A DNA stretch of 32,972 nt from Lachnospiraceae bacterium (GCA_024681595.1 JAILAN010000193.1:1-32972); one strand, 5' to 3'. Numbered from the stretch's first letter, positions 21,954 through 31,438 are shown. Numbers and translations are program-made. Notes: generated by a model not told the origin, from the letters alone.

Positions 21954-23276
21954 ATGAAAAGAAGATCATTTAAATCGGTAATATCGCTCGGGGCATCTTT
22001 GTTGATGATGACGATCCTGTCGGTGACTGCATTATCTGACAGTGTTGAGATGGGATCGGACGGCATCAGGATCCGTTCTTCGGCATCAACATCAGCAGCG
22101 GTCGTAACGACTGGAACGAGCGGTGATGAATACAAGATAGTCGAGACGGTCACCGGAGATGACGGCAATACCTGGTACAAGATACAGGTTGACGGTTCAA
22201 CGACAGGTTATGTCAGAGGTGACCTCGTCAAGGTTAAAAAGGATGAAAATGCCGAGGCCCAGGCAGCCGATGATACTCCTAACACGGCATCATCGCTGGC
22301 GCCCACTGAACCGACTCCCATATCACAGACTACAGCTACCATAGGAGGCAATTCCTCAGTCAATATCCGTTCCGGCGCCGGAGTAGGATATGAAAAGGTA
22401 GGCTCTATAGAGGCCGGAACCAGCATCACACTTATAGGTGAAGCCAATGATTCATCCGGCAACAAGTGGTATCAGTTCACCTGCGAGAGCAAGGGGATCG
22501 ACGGATACATCCGCTCTGACCTCATAACGATCACACAGGAGATAGTTCCTCTCGATGAGAATGCCGAGAATCCCGAGGGTGAAGGCGAAAGCACCGAAGA
22601 GCCCGCTGAAGAATATGTTGAGCCCGAGGCTCCCGAAGAGCCCGTAGCCGGTGATTATGAGATCAAATATGAGACCGATTCGGACGGAGTATACCAGTAT
22701 TACCTTTATGATTATCCCAACGGTAACAGACAAAAGGTAGTAGAGCTCCTTGATGCGGTCAACACTTTAAATACCAGATATCAGGAAGCTTCCGGCAAAC
22801 TGACCACATTCAAGATTCTGACCATAGTATTCGGAGTTACTACACTTCTTGGCATAGCCGCTGCTTTGATCTTCTTCCTTAAGTACAGGAATGCAGGCGA
22901 AGAGGAGTACTACGAAGACGATTTTGAATACGATGATTATGATGACAAGCCGAAGACCAAGCGCCGCAGACAGTTCGAAGAAGAAGAACCCGATTACGGC
23001 AAACCGTCTAACAAGAAGCTGCCCAATGAATACGCTGCGGATCAGAGAACCTCATCCAAGGATGGTGGCAGGGCATTAAGATCATCTGAGCGTTCAGAAA
23101 GACCCGCAACGAGAACATCTCAGGGTTCGACTCAGGGCAGACCTTCGAATGATGACATGAGAAGACCCGGCAATGACGAACGCACACAGAGAAGACCCAG
23201 GAAACCTCAGAATTTCCTGGCAGACGATGATGAGTTCGAATTCGAATTCCTCAATATGGATGATAAGGATAACTAA
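21954..23276 (+). CDS. SH3b-repeat, single-pass membrane protein
   Basis: This 440-residue protein has a signal sequence (to about residue 27) and two bacterial SH3 domains at about 30-95 (IRSS... TWYKIQVD... GYVRGDLV) and 133-195 (VNIRSGAGVGYEKVG... KWYQF... GYIRSDLI). A Glu/Pro-rich linker follows, then a transmembrane helix at about 286-312 and a cytoplasmic tail of about 125 residues that is first acidic, then Arg/Ser-rich. SH3b domains bind cell-wall peptides, so the protein probably links wall state to the cytoplasm. It lies 33 bp after purD and only 2 bp before clpC, so it belongs to the same transcript. No enzymatic domain is seen. Confidence 0.85.
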   Translation: MKRRSFKSVISLGASLLMMTILSVTALSDSVEMGSDGIRIRSSASTSAAVVTTGTSGDEYKIVETVTGDDGNTWYKIQVDGSTTGYVRGDLVKVKKDENAEAQAADDTPNTASSLAPTEPTPISQTTATIGGNSSVNIRSGAGVGYEKVGSIEAGTSITLIGEANDSSGNKWYQFTCESKGIDGYIRSDLITITQEIVPLDENAENPEGEGESTEEPAEEYVEPEAPEEPVAGDYEIKYETDSDGVYQYYLYDYPNGNRQKVVELLDAVNTLNTRYQEASGKLTTFKILTIVFGVTTLLGIAAALIFFLKYRNAGEEEYYEDDFEYDDYDDKPKTKRRRQFEEEEPDYGKPSNKKLPNEYAADQRTSSKDGGRALRSSERSERPATRTSQGSTQGRPSNDDMRRPGNDERTQRRPRKPQNFLADDDEFEFEFLNMDDKDN

Positions 23277-23278
23277 AA

Positions 23279-25726
23279 ATGAAGTCAGAAGGCTTTACAC
23301 AAAATGCCAGGGACGTACTTGAGAATGCATCCAAGTGCGCCCTGAAGTTGAACGCAGGATATGTTGGAACAGAACATATCCTCGTTGGTATGTTGGAAGA
23401 ACAATTCGGAGTGGCAGGAAGAGTTTTAAATGACAATGGTGTCACTTCGGATAGGATATATGACATGATACAGGAACTCATCGCCCCTGAGGGCGGGGTT
23501 TCTTTAAAGGACAAGGAAGGTTATTCTCCCAAGGCGCAGGAACTGCTCGATATATCATTTGAGCAGGCCGGACGTTTTGGCTCCGATAAGGTCGGAACAG
23601 AGCATATGCTGCTGGCAATGATCCTTGTGGGGGATAATATAGCACTTCGCCTCCTTAACACTCTGGGAGTATCGATCCACAAGCTATATATCGATACTCT
23701 GATAGCTATGGGCGAGGATCCATCTTTGTTCAAGCAGGATCTGACGAGAAAAACTCAGGCATCTTCAGGCAAGACCGCTACTTTAGATCAGTACTCGAGG
23801 GATCTGACGGAACTGGCGCGCAACGGGGAGCTGGATCCCGTCATCGGACGTAATGACGAGATCAGCCGTGTGATAGAGATATTGAGCCGAAGGACCAAGA
23901 ACAATCCCTGCCTCGTCGGTGAACCCGGCGTCGGCAAGACCGCAGTCGTAGAGGGACTGGCTTTAAGGATAGTAAAGGGTGAGGTGCCCTATACCGTATT
24001 AAACAAGCGTGTCCTTACACTGGATCTGTCCGGAATGGTAGCCGGATCCAAGTACCGCGGCGAATTCGAGGAGAGGATCAAAAAGGTCATCAAGGAGGTT
24101 ATCGATAACGGCAATATCATCCTTTTTGTTGACGAGATGCACACAATAATCGGAGCAGGCGGAGCCGAGGGTGCTATCGATGCATCGAACATCTTAAAGC
24201 CTTCTCTTGCAAGGGGCGAACTGCAGCTTATCGGTGCGACCACTATTTCCGAATATCACAAATACGTTGAAAAAGACGCAGCCCTGGAGCGAAGATTCCA
24301 GCAGGTTCATATCGAAGAGCCTACAAAGGAGGAAGCTCTCGAGATACTAAAGGGCATTAAGCATAAATACGAAGAGCACCACCGTGTAACTATCAGCGAT
24401 GAAGCATTAAAGGCCTGCGTGGAACTGTCTGAAAGATATATTAACGACAGGAACCTGCCGGATAAAGCGATCGACCTCATGGATGAAGCATCCGCTGCAG
24501 TACGTCTGCGCTCTACTGTCAGCATCAAAGGCCAGATCGATGCCGAGAAGGATTATAACGAAATAACGGCGCAGCTCGAGGAAGCATTAAAATCCGGGAA
24601 CATCGAAGCAGCCAAAAAGCTTCGCAAAAAGTCCGATGCGATGCTCAAAAAGATTGCGAAGATCGTTAATAAGGATATTAACAAGGTCGCAAATAATATC
24701 GTTACCGTTACGGATAACGATATCGCCGGCGTGGTTTCAATGTGGACCAAGATACCGGTTAAAAAGCTCAGTGAAAAAGAATCTGACAGGCTCATGAAAC
24801 TTGAATCTGTCCTTCATAAGAGAGTCATAGGACAGGATGAGGCCGTGACCGCCGTGGCCAAAGCGATAAGGCGCGGCAGAGTGGGACTTGCCGATCCGCA
24901 CAGGCCCATAGGATCATTCCTTTTCCTCGGACCTACGGGTGTGGGCAAGACGGAGCTTTCAAAGGCTCTGGCCGAAGCTGTATTCGGATCCGAAGATGCA
25001 CTCATCAGAGTTGATATGTCAGAATACATGGAGGGACACAGTGTATCCAAGATGATCGGAGCGCCTCCGGGATATGTAGGATTTGACGAGGGCGGACAGC
25101 TCTCCGAAAAGATCCGCAAGAATCCTTATTCAGTCGTGCTTTTTGACGAGATAGAAAAGGCTCACCCGGATGTTTTTAACGTACTTTTGCAGGTACTTGA
25201 TGACGGACACATCACCGATTCCAAGGGCAGAAAGGTATCGTTCAAGAATACGATCCTTATCATGACCTCGAATGCCGGTGCCCAGAGGATCATCTCTCCC
25301 AAGAACCTGGGATTTGCACAGGATAATTCCAAGGAGACGAGTTACGAAAAGATGAAATCCGGTGTCATGGAAGAGGTCAAAAAGATCTTTAAGCCCGAAT
25401 TCATCAACAGAATAGATGACATGATCGTCTTTAAGGTCCTTGATGAAAAGGAGATGGGTTCCATCGTGACGCTTCTGGCCAAAAACCTTGCTGCCAGATG
25501 TAAAAAGCAGATGGATATCGATGTCATTTTTTCACCTTCGCTTAAAAAGCATCTGGTTGAAAAATATGCCGATTACAAAATGGGTGCCCGCCCCTTAAAG
25601 AGAGCCATCCAAAATGTTGTCGAGGATGCCTTGGCAGAAGAAATATTAATTGGTAAAATTAAAGGTGGAGACAGGATACTCGTTACATATAAAAAAGACG
25701 AGATCTTATTTGAACATAAGGATTAA
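23279..25726 (+). CDS. clpC: ClpC-type AAA+ unfoldase of the Clp protease
   Basis: This 815-residue protein has a double Clp_N repeat (residues 1-145), AAA domain D1 with GEPGVGKT at 214-221, a UVR-like helical motif at about 420-457 ([20 protein letters not shown]) and AAA domain D2 with GPTGVGKT near 550 and [14 protein letters not shown]. The loop NLGFA in D2 is the ClpP-docking tripeptide type. ClpC unfolds proteins for ClpP and controls stress and regulator turnover. In Bacillus it follows ctsR-mcsA-mcsB; here none of these is present and the gene instead follows an SH3 membrane protein. radA lies two genes downstream as in Bacillus. The ribosome site (AAGGA within the preceding gene) is modest. 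Confidence 0.95.
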   Translation: MKSEGFTQNARDVLENASKCALKLNAGYVGTEHILVGMLEEQFGVAGRVLNDNGVTSDRIYDMIQELIAPEGGVSLKDKEGYSPKAQELLDISFEQAGRFGSDKVGTEHMLLAMILVGDNIALRLLNTLGVSIHKLYIDTLIAMGEDPSLFKQDLTRKTQASSGKTATLDQYSRDLTELARNGELDPVIGRNDEISRVIEILSRRTKNNPCLVGEPGVGKTAVVEGLALRIVKGEVPYTVLNKRVLTLDLSGMVAGSKYRGEFEERIKKVIKEVIDNGNIILFVDEMHTIIGAGGAEGAIDASNILKPSLARGELQLIGATTISEYHKYVEKDAALERRFQQVHIEEPTKEEALEILKGIKHKYEEHHRVTISDEALKACVELSERYINDRNLPDKAIDLMDEASAAVRLRSTVSIKGQIDAEKDYNEITAQLEEALKSGNIEAAKKLRKKSDAMLKKIAKIVNKDINKVANNIVTVTDNDIAGVVSMWTKIPVKKLSEKESDRLMKLESVLHKRVIGQDEAVTAVAKAIRRGRVGLADPHRPIGSFLFLGPTGVGKTELSKALAEAVFGSEDALIRVDMSEYMEGHSVSKMIGAPPGYVGFDEGGQLSEKIRKNPYSVVLFDEIEKAHPDVFNVLLQVLDDGHITDSKGRKVSFKNTILIMTSNAGAQRIISPKNLGFAQDNSKETSYEKMKSGVMEEVKKIFKPEFINRIDDMIVFKVLDEKEMGSIVTLLAKNLAARCKKQMDIDVIFSPSLKKHLVEKYADYKMGARPLKRAIQNVVEDALAEEILIGKIKGGDRILVTYKKDEILFEHKD

Positions 25727-25740
25727 CGGAGGGTATTTTA

Positions 25741-26151
25741 ATGGCTTGTGTGGAAGAATTACTGCGTAAGGAATCTGACGGGGGATTAAGCTTCGGAAAT
25801 TATCTTCTGGGTGAAAAGAAAAAGGTCGAGAATTTCAAGGCCGGCAATGATCTTTACAAAGTTAAGACATTCAGTGAACTGACTAAACTCGAGAAGAACG
25901 ATATGTTCCTGTATGAGTCGGATCCCGGAACTTCCGTTTTTGATCTTAAAGAGCAGCCGGACGGTATTTCATTTGCCGTAAGCGGCAAAGAGGATGCACA
26001 GATAACGATAGGCCTGTCGGAGGATACCGAATATACCGTATTTATAGATGGAACGGATACCGGCAAGGTCAAGACGAATCTGTCGGGCAAACTCAGCATC
26101 AGCGTTGAACTGGATGAGGATAAAAAGGTAGAGGTTAAGATAGTTAAATAA
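25741..26151 (+). CDS. Small acidic protein between clpC and radA, unknown
   Basis: This 136-residue soluble protein has no signal peptide or cysteine cluster (one Cys at position 3). The N-terminal part is ELLRKESDGGLSFGNYLLG; the C-terminal half is predicted beta-rich (ITIGLSEDTEYTVFIDGTDTGKVKT, then LSGKLSISVELD). GGAGG precedes the ATG at 9 nt. It shares its last base with the start of radA (TAATG). I have a vague memory of relatives being auto-labelled endosialidase, but nothing in the sequence supports that enzyme. The steady position next to clpC and radA suggests a stress-linked role. Confidence 0.75.
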   Translation: MACVEELLRKESDGGLSFGNYLLGEKKKVENFKAGNDLYKVKTFSELTKLEKNDMFLYESDPGTSVFDLKEQPDGISFAVSGKEDAQITIGLSEDTEYTVFIDGTDTGKVKTNLSGKLSISVELDEDKKVEVKIVK

Positions 26152-27512
26152 TGCCAGCCAAGAGCAAGTCGGTGTTCTTTTGCAATAACTGCGGATACGA
26201 ATCAGCCAAATGGATGGGACAGTGTCCGGGATGCAGACAGTGGAACACCTTTACGGAAGAAAAAGTCATTCGGCCTGCGAAGAGTACTTCTTCATCTGCA
26301 CGCAGGAATGCCGAAGTCGTAACACTTAATTCGGTGAGCGAACAGCAGGAGGATCGAAGGACAACACATATTGATGAACTTGACAGAGTTTTGGGAGGCG
26401 GCCTGGTAGCCGGCTCCTTAACTTTAGTGGGCGGTGATCCGGGAATCGGCAAATCAACGCTCCTTTTGCAGGTCTGCCGCCTGATAGCCGGCGATGGAGC
26501 CAAAGTCCTTTATATATCGGGTGAGGAATCTGTCAGGCAGATCAAGCTCCGCGCCCGCAGGATAGGGAATTTTACCGATAACATGCTCCTTTTGTGTGAG
26601 AATACTTTATCGGTGATCGAGGAGACCATTAAGGCTCAAAAGCCCGAGGTCGTAGTGATCGATTCGATACAGACCATGTACGATGAGGAGATCTCATCTG
26701 CTCCGGGTTCCGTTTCGCAGGTAAGGGAAGCCACCAACATACTGATGCAGATCGCCAAGGGCTTAAACATCAGCATTTTTATTGTTGGCCATGTCACCAA
26801 GGAAGGAACTGTTGCAGGCCCCAGAGTACTCGAGCATATGGTCGATACGGTGCTATACTTTGAAGGTGAGAGACACGCCTCATACCGTATACTTCGTTCG
26901 GTCAAGAATAGGTTCGGCTCTACCAATGAGATAGGCGTATTTAAGATGGAGGAAAACGGCCTGAGTGAGGTCAGAAATCCGTCTGAATATATGCTGCTGG
27001 GCAAGCCCGTCGGGGCTCCGGGAAGCATCGTGTCCTGCTCTATGGAGGGAACGAGACCGATACTTATCGAAATACAGGCACTCGTGTGTCAGACAAATTT
27101 CGGGATTCCGCGAAGACAGTGTACGGGTACGGATTTTAACCGTGTCAATCTGCTCATGGCAGTGCTTGAAAAAAGGCTCGGAATGCAGCTTGGAAACTGC
27201 GATGCGTACGTCAATATCGCGGGTGGTATAAAGATAAACGAACCGGCCATAGATCTGGGAATTGCAATGGCTGTAATTTCATCCTTTAAAAATAAGCCGA
27301 TAGATGATAAGATAGTTGCTGTCGGCGAAATCGGACTGAGCGGAGAAATAAGGAGCGCCGGCATGATAGCCACGCGTGTGAACGAATTTAAGAAGCTGGG
27401 ATTTGAGACAGCGATCGTTCCTAAGGTGTGCATGGATGATCTTAAGGATGTACAGGGCATAAGGATAGTACCTGTGTCAAATGTACAGGACATTTCCGCT
27501 TTGGAGATATGA
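26151..27512 (+). CDS. radA: DNA repair protein RadA (Sms)
   Basis: RadA is a RecA-like, DnaB-type ATPase that drives branch migration in recombinational repair. The 453-residue protein has the N-terminal zinc finger C11xxC14...C25xxC28, Walker A GGDPGIGKST at about 94-103, the RadA-specific KNRFGSTNE near residue 252, and a C-terminal Lon-protease-like domain (NVAGG-like VNIAGGIKINEPAIDLGIA) without need for a protease active site. It starts on the last base of the small upstream gene and overlaps the LCP gene by 4 nt. disA, often next to radA, is not here. Confidence 0.97.
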   Translation: MPAKSKSVFFCNNCGYESAKWMGQCPGCRQWNTFTEEKVIRPAKSTSSSARRNAEVVTLNSVSEQQEDRRTTHIDELDRVLGGGLVAGSLTLVGGDPGIGKSTLLLQVCRLIAGDGAKVLYISGEESVRQIKLRARRIGNFTDNMLLLCENTLSVIEETIKAQKPEVVVIDSIQTMYDEEISSAPGSVSQVREATNILMQIAKGLNISIFIVGHVTKEGTVAGPRVLEHMVDTVLYFEGERHASYRILRSVKNRFGSTNEIGVFKMEENGLSEVRNPSEYMLLGKPVGAPGSIVSCSMEGTRPILIEIQALVCQTNFGIPRRQCTGTDFNRVNLLMAVLEKRLGMQLGNCDAYVNIAGGIKINEPAIDLGIAMAVISSFKNKPIDDKIVAVGEIGLSGEIRSAGMIATRVNEFKKLGFETAIVPKVCMDDLKDVQGIRIVPVSNVQDISALEI

Positions 27513-28807
27513 GCGAAGGACTATTGAACGAACACAAAAACACGGATGAGATAAATACCGGAGCCGGAGAGCTTCAAAATTCCGCTGAAGGCAGCGGAGA
27601 GAAAAAACGGGTACACTGGAAAAGACATGCTGCGTTGTACCTTGTTGAAGGACTGCTGCTTCTGGCAGCAGTTTTTGTACTGTTATGGGTTACGAGAGCG
27701 ACCAGGATGCAAAAGGTCAATCTGGATCAGAGCAGGATCGCGGTAAACGACAGGACTGCCAATTCAGGTGACGGGTCTGATGAAGTAAACAACTTATCTG
27801 AAGATAATGGCTCAGGTGATAATGGTTCCGGTGCCAACGGGTCCGATGCCAACGAGCCCGGTGTTATGTCAACCGAAGAAACATCTCCGGAACCTACAGT
27901 TGACAAAGAAGCTATTTCAAAGGAACTCTTTGACCGGTACAGCGGACTTTTTAATATAGCGTTTTTCGGTGTTGATTCAAGAGAAGGCGAGCTGGGCAAG
28001 GGAACACGTTCGGATTCGATCATGATCTGCTCCATTAACATGGAGACCCATGAGGTCAAACTGATCTCCGTATTCAGGGACACCTACCTTAACCTTGGAA
28101 ACGACTCATATAATAAATGTAACAGCGCATATGCGATCGGAGGACCGGAGCAGGCCCTCAGCATGCTCAATATGAACACCGATCTTTATATAACCGATTA
28201 CATCACGGTCGGATTCAGGGGGCTTATCGATGCTGTTGACAGCCTCGGAGGAGTTGATATAGAACTGACCGACGAGGAAGTAACTTATCTTAATGACTAT
28301 GCCATGATGATGTCTCAGGAACTCGGTATCCCGTATACGCCGGTCACGGTATCAGGACTTCAGACGCTTAACGGATTGCAGGCTACCGCATACTGCAGGA
28401 TCAGATATACAGCAGGCAGCGATTTTAAGAGAGCCGAAAGACAGCGCGATGTGCTGACGGCGATGCTTGAAAAGGCCAAGACTGTTTCGTTCTCGGCTCT
28501 TTCAGATGCAGCCAAGGCGATCATGCCCAATGTATCCACATCACTTTCAGTCGAAGATTTCATAAAGATGATGAGCGTGGCTTCGGACTATGAAGTAACG
28601 GTCTCTGACGGATTTCCTTTTGAGGGCATGAGAAACGGAGGTACAATTGGCCAGAAGGGTTCATGTGTCATACCCACTGACCTCACACGTAATGTTCGTC
28701 ATCTGCATGAGCTTCTCTTTGAAGATGATTCATATGAACCCTCCGGCAGTGTTAAAAAATTCAGCCAGAAGATCCAGGCCGATACGGAAGGATTTCTCCA
28801 GTATTAA
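27509..28807 (+). CDS. LytR-CpsA-Psr (LCP) family wall-polymer ligase
   Basis: LCP enzymes attach teichoic acids or capsule polysaccharides to peptidoglycan on the outer face of the membrane. The 432-residue protein has a cytoplasmic N-terminus, one transmembrane helix at about 41-63, a Ser/Asn/Gly/Glu-rich linker to about 130 and the LCP domain: FFGVDSRE, GTRSDSIMI (Arg and Asp for the lipid phosphate), SVFRDTYL, YNKCNSAYAIGGP and FKRAERQRDVL. It overlaps radA by 4 nt. It is the last gene of the long purE-to-LCP transcript, followed by two hairpins. Confidence 0.93.
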   Translation: MSEGLLNEHKNTDEINTGAGELQNSAEGSGEKKRVHWKRHAALYLVEGLLLLAAVFVLLWVTRATRMQKVNLDQSRIAVNDRTANSGDGSDEVNNLSEDNGSGDNGSGANGSDANEPGVMSTEETSPEPTVDKEAISKELFDRYSGLFNIAFFGVDSREGELGKGTRSDSIMICSINMETHEVKLISVFRDTYLNLGNDSYNKCNSAYAIGGPEQALSMLNMNTDLYITDYITVGFRGLIDAVDSLGGVDIELTDEEVTYLNDYAMMMSQELGIPYTPVTVSGLQTLNGLQATAYCRIRYTAGSDFKRAERQRDVLTAMLEKAKTVSFSALSDAAKAIMPNVSTSLSVEDFIKMMSVASDYEVTVSDGFPFEGMRNGGTIGQKGSCVIPTDLTRNVRHLHELLFEDDSYEPSGSVKKFSQKIQADTEGFLQY

Positions 28808-28965
28808 TGAAACATTATTGCTCTGATTTCCGCGTTACCGCAAGATAGTTTCAATAATTGCGTATTAAATTATAGATTTTTGCTATCAAACGCAATATAC
28901 TTACATTACCGATTGTGAATTGATAATTTATATTAGCAATTCCGAAAATTCCCCTTTTACACATT
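28808..28965. other. AT-rich non-coding gap with several inverted repeats
   Basis: No credible ORF or tRNA is seen. ATTGCGT (28857-28863) pairs with ACGCAAT (28890-28896). TTGCTATCAA (28880-28889) has a split inverted copy, TTGATA (28920-28925) and TAGCAA (28934-28939). The stretch could be a 3' untranslated region of the LCP message or hold a small RNA; nothing specific is recognised. Confidence 0.4.
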
Positions 28966-28996
28966 GAAAACCTCCGGATTCCCTCCGGAGGTTTTC
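28966..28996. terminator. Strong terminator hairpin after the LCP gene
   Basis: A 13-bp perfect stem (28966-28978 with 28984-28996) has loop TTCCC, with A- and T-tracts at its outer ends, so it can act in both directions. It closes the transcript that began at purE. Confidence 0.88.
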
Positions 28997-29001
28997 TACG
29001 T

Positions 29002-29021
29002 CGTGCGCCTAGCGGCGCACG
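29002..29021. terminator. Second GC-rich hairpin
   Basis: CGTGCGCC (29002-29009) pairs with GGCGCACG (29014-29021) around TAGC, followed by only three T residues. It backs up the first terminator or insulates the TetR promoter 32 bp downstream. Confidence 0.6.
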
Positions 29022-29052
29022 TTTCAACCATCCACCTTGACGTTTTTGTATC

Positions 29053-29082
29053 TTGACAAGTTATAGAACGAACGTTTATAAT
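29053..29082 (+). promoter_or_regulatory. Promoter of the TetR-hydrolase-FAH operon
   Basis: Perfect TTGACA (29053-29058), 18 bp, perfect TATAAT (29077-29082). Transcription should start near 29089, inside the inverted repeat at 29087-29106. Confidence 0.8.
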
Positions 29083-29086
29083 CAAA

Positions 29087-29106
29087 AAGTGAGAATTATC
29101 TCACTT
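29087..29106. promoter_or_regulatory. Putative operator of the second TetR regulator
   Basis: AAGTGAGA-ATTA-TCTCACTT is an exact inverted repeat with 8-bp arms. It lies between the -10 box and the ribosome site of the TetR gene, a normal autorepression position. The sequence differs from the CGAC/GTCG operators of the first TetR gene, so the two regulators should not cross-talk. Confidence 0.72.
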
Positions 29107-29119
29107 ATAAGGAGAAACC

Positions 29120-29734
29120 GTGGGATTCACACAACGCAGAACGGATAAGGAAATAATACAGGAACGGGCTATCAGAACCAGGGAAAAGCTTCTGGCAGCG
29201 GCACTCGATCAGTATATCGAGAAGGGATATCACAATACGACTGTTGATGAAATCGCAAAAAGTGCAGGTCTTTCTACAGGAATAGCATACAGATATTTTA
29301 AGAATAAAAAGGAGCTACTCCTGGCTACGCTTACATTTTCGTTTGAAAATATAAAGGATATTGCGGGGGTAAATGAGGAAGATTTTTTAAGTGATGATAT
29401 ATCAGGTATACTTACTGCTTTTGAACGGATTCATATCGAATACCGGGCTTTTCATGAAGAACTTGAAGGGTTACGGCACAGCGATGATGATGTGAGAAAG
29501 CTTTATGCCGACTTTACAAAGAAAACTCTTTGCGGACTCTATGAGATGTTACCTGATGATATAAAAAAGAAAGGCCATTCCTGGGAACGGATGAATATTT
29601 CGATACAACTTATGGAAAATTATTGCCATGCATATATGGATCACATGCTTCAAGATGATGAACTTAAATACATGCGTGAAAAAACGATTAGGATTATTGA
29701 AAAACTGATGTGGGAGGATAATGATGAAATTTGA
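29120..29734 (+). CDS. TetR/AcrR-family regulator, GTG start
   Basis: This 204-residue protein has a TetR helix-turn-helix near residues 18-65: LLAAALDQYIEKGYHNTTVD, EIAKSAGLSTGIAYRYFKNK. The rest is a divergent ligand domain. The start is GTG at 29120, 5 nt after GGAG; no ATG fits. Its gene follows a strong promoter with an inverted repeat and overlaps the hydrolase gene by 11 nt. The likely job is repressing this operon until a small molecule, perhaps a substrate of the two enzymes, appears. Confidence 0.92.
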   Translation: MGFTQRRTDKEIIQERAIRTREKLLAAALDQYIEKGYHNTTVDEIAKSAGLSTGIAYRYFKNKKELLLATLTFSFENIKDIAGVNEEDFLSDDISGILTAFERIHIEYRAFHEELEGLRHSDDDVRKLYADFTKKTLCGLYEMLPDDIKKKGHSWERMNISIQLMENYCHAYMDHMLQDDELKYMREKTIRIIEKLMWEDNDEI

Positions 29735-30491
29735 AGAATATGGAAATGAAAACAAGAAAAAGATGATGCTTCTTCCGGGAACGTGTTGTGACTGGCAGAC
29801 TAATTTCTGTAATGTTTTTGACGCTCTGTCCGGAAAATACCACCTTATATGTGTTAATTATGACGGATTCGATGGAAGCGATGATGTTTTTCCCGACATG
29901 ATAACAGTCACTGAAAAGATAGAGAAATATATCATTGATAATCATGGAGGAAGGATAGATGCGGCGCTGGGATCTTCTCTCGGCTCAAGCTTTGTGGGGC
30001 AATTGATCCAGAGAAGGAATGTTCATATAGATCATGGGATCTTCGGAAGCCCGGATCTTGATCAGAGCGGCAGGATATCAGCAAAGCTGCAGTCTATGCT
30101 GGTAGTTCCTCTTCTTACCAGCTTCACCAAAGGTGAAAGAAAGCAGGAGAAGACCAAGAATCTCCTGAAGAAGATTTTTTTGATGGATGATGAAGTTGCC
30201 GATAAGTTTATGTCATGCTTTTCAAAATTCAACCCGGAATCCATCAAAAATGAATATTACACTGATCTTCTCACTCATCTGGATGATAAGATAAATGTGG
30301 AACACACAAAAGCCCATTTCATATATGCCAGCAAGATGGGCGAGAAGTATCTCAAACGCTATAAAAAATATTTTTATGATCCCGATATCAGGGAATTTGA
30401 CATGCAGCATGAACAATGGCTTTTTGGAGAAAAGAAATACGCTGAGCCTGTATTGAAAGCAATAGATGAGTTTATGCAAATGCCGGTGTGA
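29724..30491 (+). CDS. Alpha/beta hydrolase-fold protein
   Basis: This 255-residue soluble protein begins with the typical strand and turn (KKMMLLPGTCCDWQTNF), where the HG of most members is PG here. The nucleophile elbow is GSSLGSS (GxSxG with Ser), and a candidate catalytic His occurs late in DMQHEQW. It is probably an esterase, lipase or C-C hydrolase. The second of two ATGs (29724) has the better distance, 6 nt, from GGGAGG. It lies between the TetR gene and the FAH-family gene, 13 bp ahead of the latter. The exact substrate cannot be told. Confidence 0.8.
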   Translation: MKFEEYGNENKKKMMLLPGTCCDWQTNFCNVFDALSGKYHLICVNYDGFDGSDDVFPDMITVTEKIEKYIIDNHGGRIDAALGSSLGSSFVGQLIQRRNVHIDHGIFGSPDLDQSGRISAKLQSMLVVPLLTSFTKGERKQEKTKNLLKKIFLMDDEVADKFMSCFSKFNPESIKNEYYTDLLTHLDDKINVEHTKAHFIYASKMGEKYLKRYKKYFYDPDIREFDMQHEQWLFGEKKYAEPVLKAIDEFMQMPV

Positions 30492-30504
30492 AGGAGAGAA
30501 AGAT

Positions 30505-31368
30505 ATGAGGCTATTTACTGTAGAATCGGGAAACAGACAGTATGTTGCGGTTGAAGGAAAATCCGGCAGCCCGGTAACTTTGGATTCGTTGGGGATCAGT
30601 GTAAATGATATGAATGAGCTTATCCGGCACTTTGATGAAATGAGCCCTATAATCTCAAGTCTGATTGAAAAAGACACCCCAAAAGAAATAGAGCGTGAAT
30701 TCATAATTAAAGCGCCTATACCTGTCCCTCTTCAGGACGTTATCTGTCTGGGAGTCAATTACAGATCACATATTGAAGAGACAGTTGACGTTTTGGATTT
30801 TACAAAGAAGAAAGATACTGTATATTTTTCTAAAAGAGTCAATAAGGCAAATGATCCGGATGGTATAATACCGTTGTATGATTTTGTGGATAGCCTGGAT
30901 TATGAAGTTGAATTGGGAGTGATCATAAAAAAGGATGCCTTAAATGTTCCGGCAGATGAAGCAGCTGACTATATACTTGGATATACGATCATCAATGACG
31001 TTAGTGCGAGAAACATTCAGCTCAAACACCAGCAGTGGTATCGAGGTAAAAGTCTTGATGGATACACGCCCATGGGACCTTGTATTGTTACTGCTGATGA
31101 GATAGAAGATGTCCACAATCTTGATATTTTCTGCTATGTTAATAACGAAATGAGGCAGAATAGTAACACAAGATACATGATAACCTCTGTTGAGGAAGCC
31201 ATATCTGAGCTGTCTCAGGGAATGATGCTGAAGGCGGGAACAATCATTGCAACCGGGACTCCGGGCGGAGTTGCAATGGGAATGAAGCCGCCGCTATATC
31301 TGAAAAGTGGTGACGAGATCCGTTGCGAGATACAGGGAATAGGAAGTCTTTGTTCAATAGTACAGTAG
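30505..31368 (+). CDS. Fumarylacetoacetate hydrolase-family enzyme
   Basis: This 287-residue protein has the FAH fold signatures: ICLGVNYRSHIEE, DYEVELGVIIKK (metal-binding Glu pair), IINDVSARNIQ, KSLDGYTPMGPCIV and TGTPGGVAMG. Members hydrolyse or hydrate 2-keto acids such as acylpyruvates, or decarboxylate oxaloacetate, using Mg2+ or Mn2+. The ATG at 30505 follows AAGGAG at 8 nt; the reading from 30466 overlaps the hydrolase gene and adds 13 unlike residues. With the upstream hydrolase it may break down a ring-cleavage or 2-keto compound sensed by the TetR protein, which is inference. Confidence 0.9.
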   Translation: MRLFTVESGNRQYVAVEGKSGSPVTLDSLGISVNDMNELIRHFDEMSPIISSLIEKDTPKEIEREFIIKAPIPVPLQDVICLGVNYRSHIEETVDVLDFTKKKDTVYFSKRVNKANDPDGIIPLYDFVDSLDYEVELGVIIKKDALNVPADEAADYILGYTIINDVSARNIQLKHQQWYRGKSLDGYTPMGPCIVTADEIEDVHNLDIFCYVNNEMRQNSNTRYMITSVEEAISELSQGMMLKAGTIIATGTPGGVAMGMKPPLYLKSGDEIRCEIQGIGSLCSIVQ

Positions 31369-31438
31369 AACTCGGGTTTGATCAATAAGACAGGAGATAA
31401 TAATACAGAACCTTTTATGAAAATCTGATAGCCGACAA

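Noticed and set aside
30222..30704. 160-codon minus-strand ORF
   Set aside because: It is the shadow of the hydrolase and FAH genes, whose protein motifs are clear on the plus strand.
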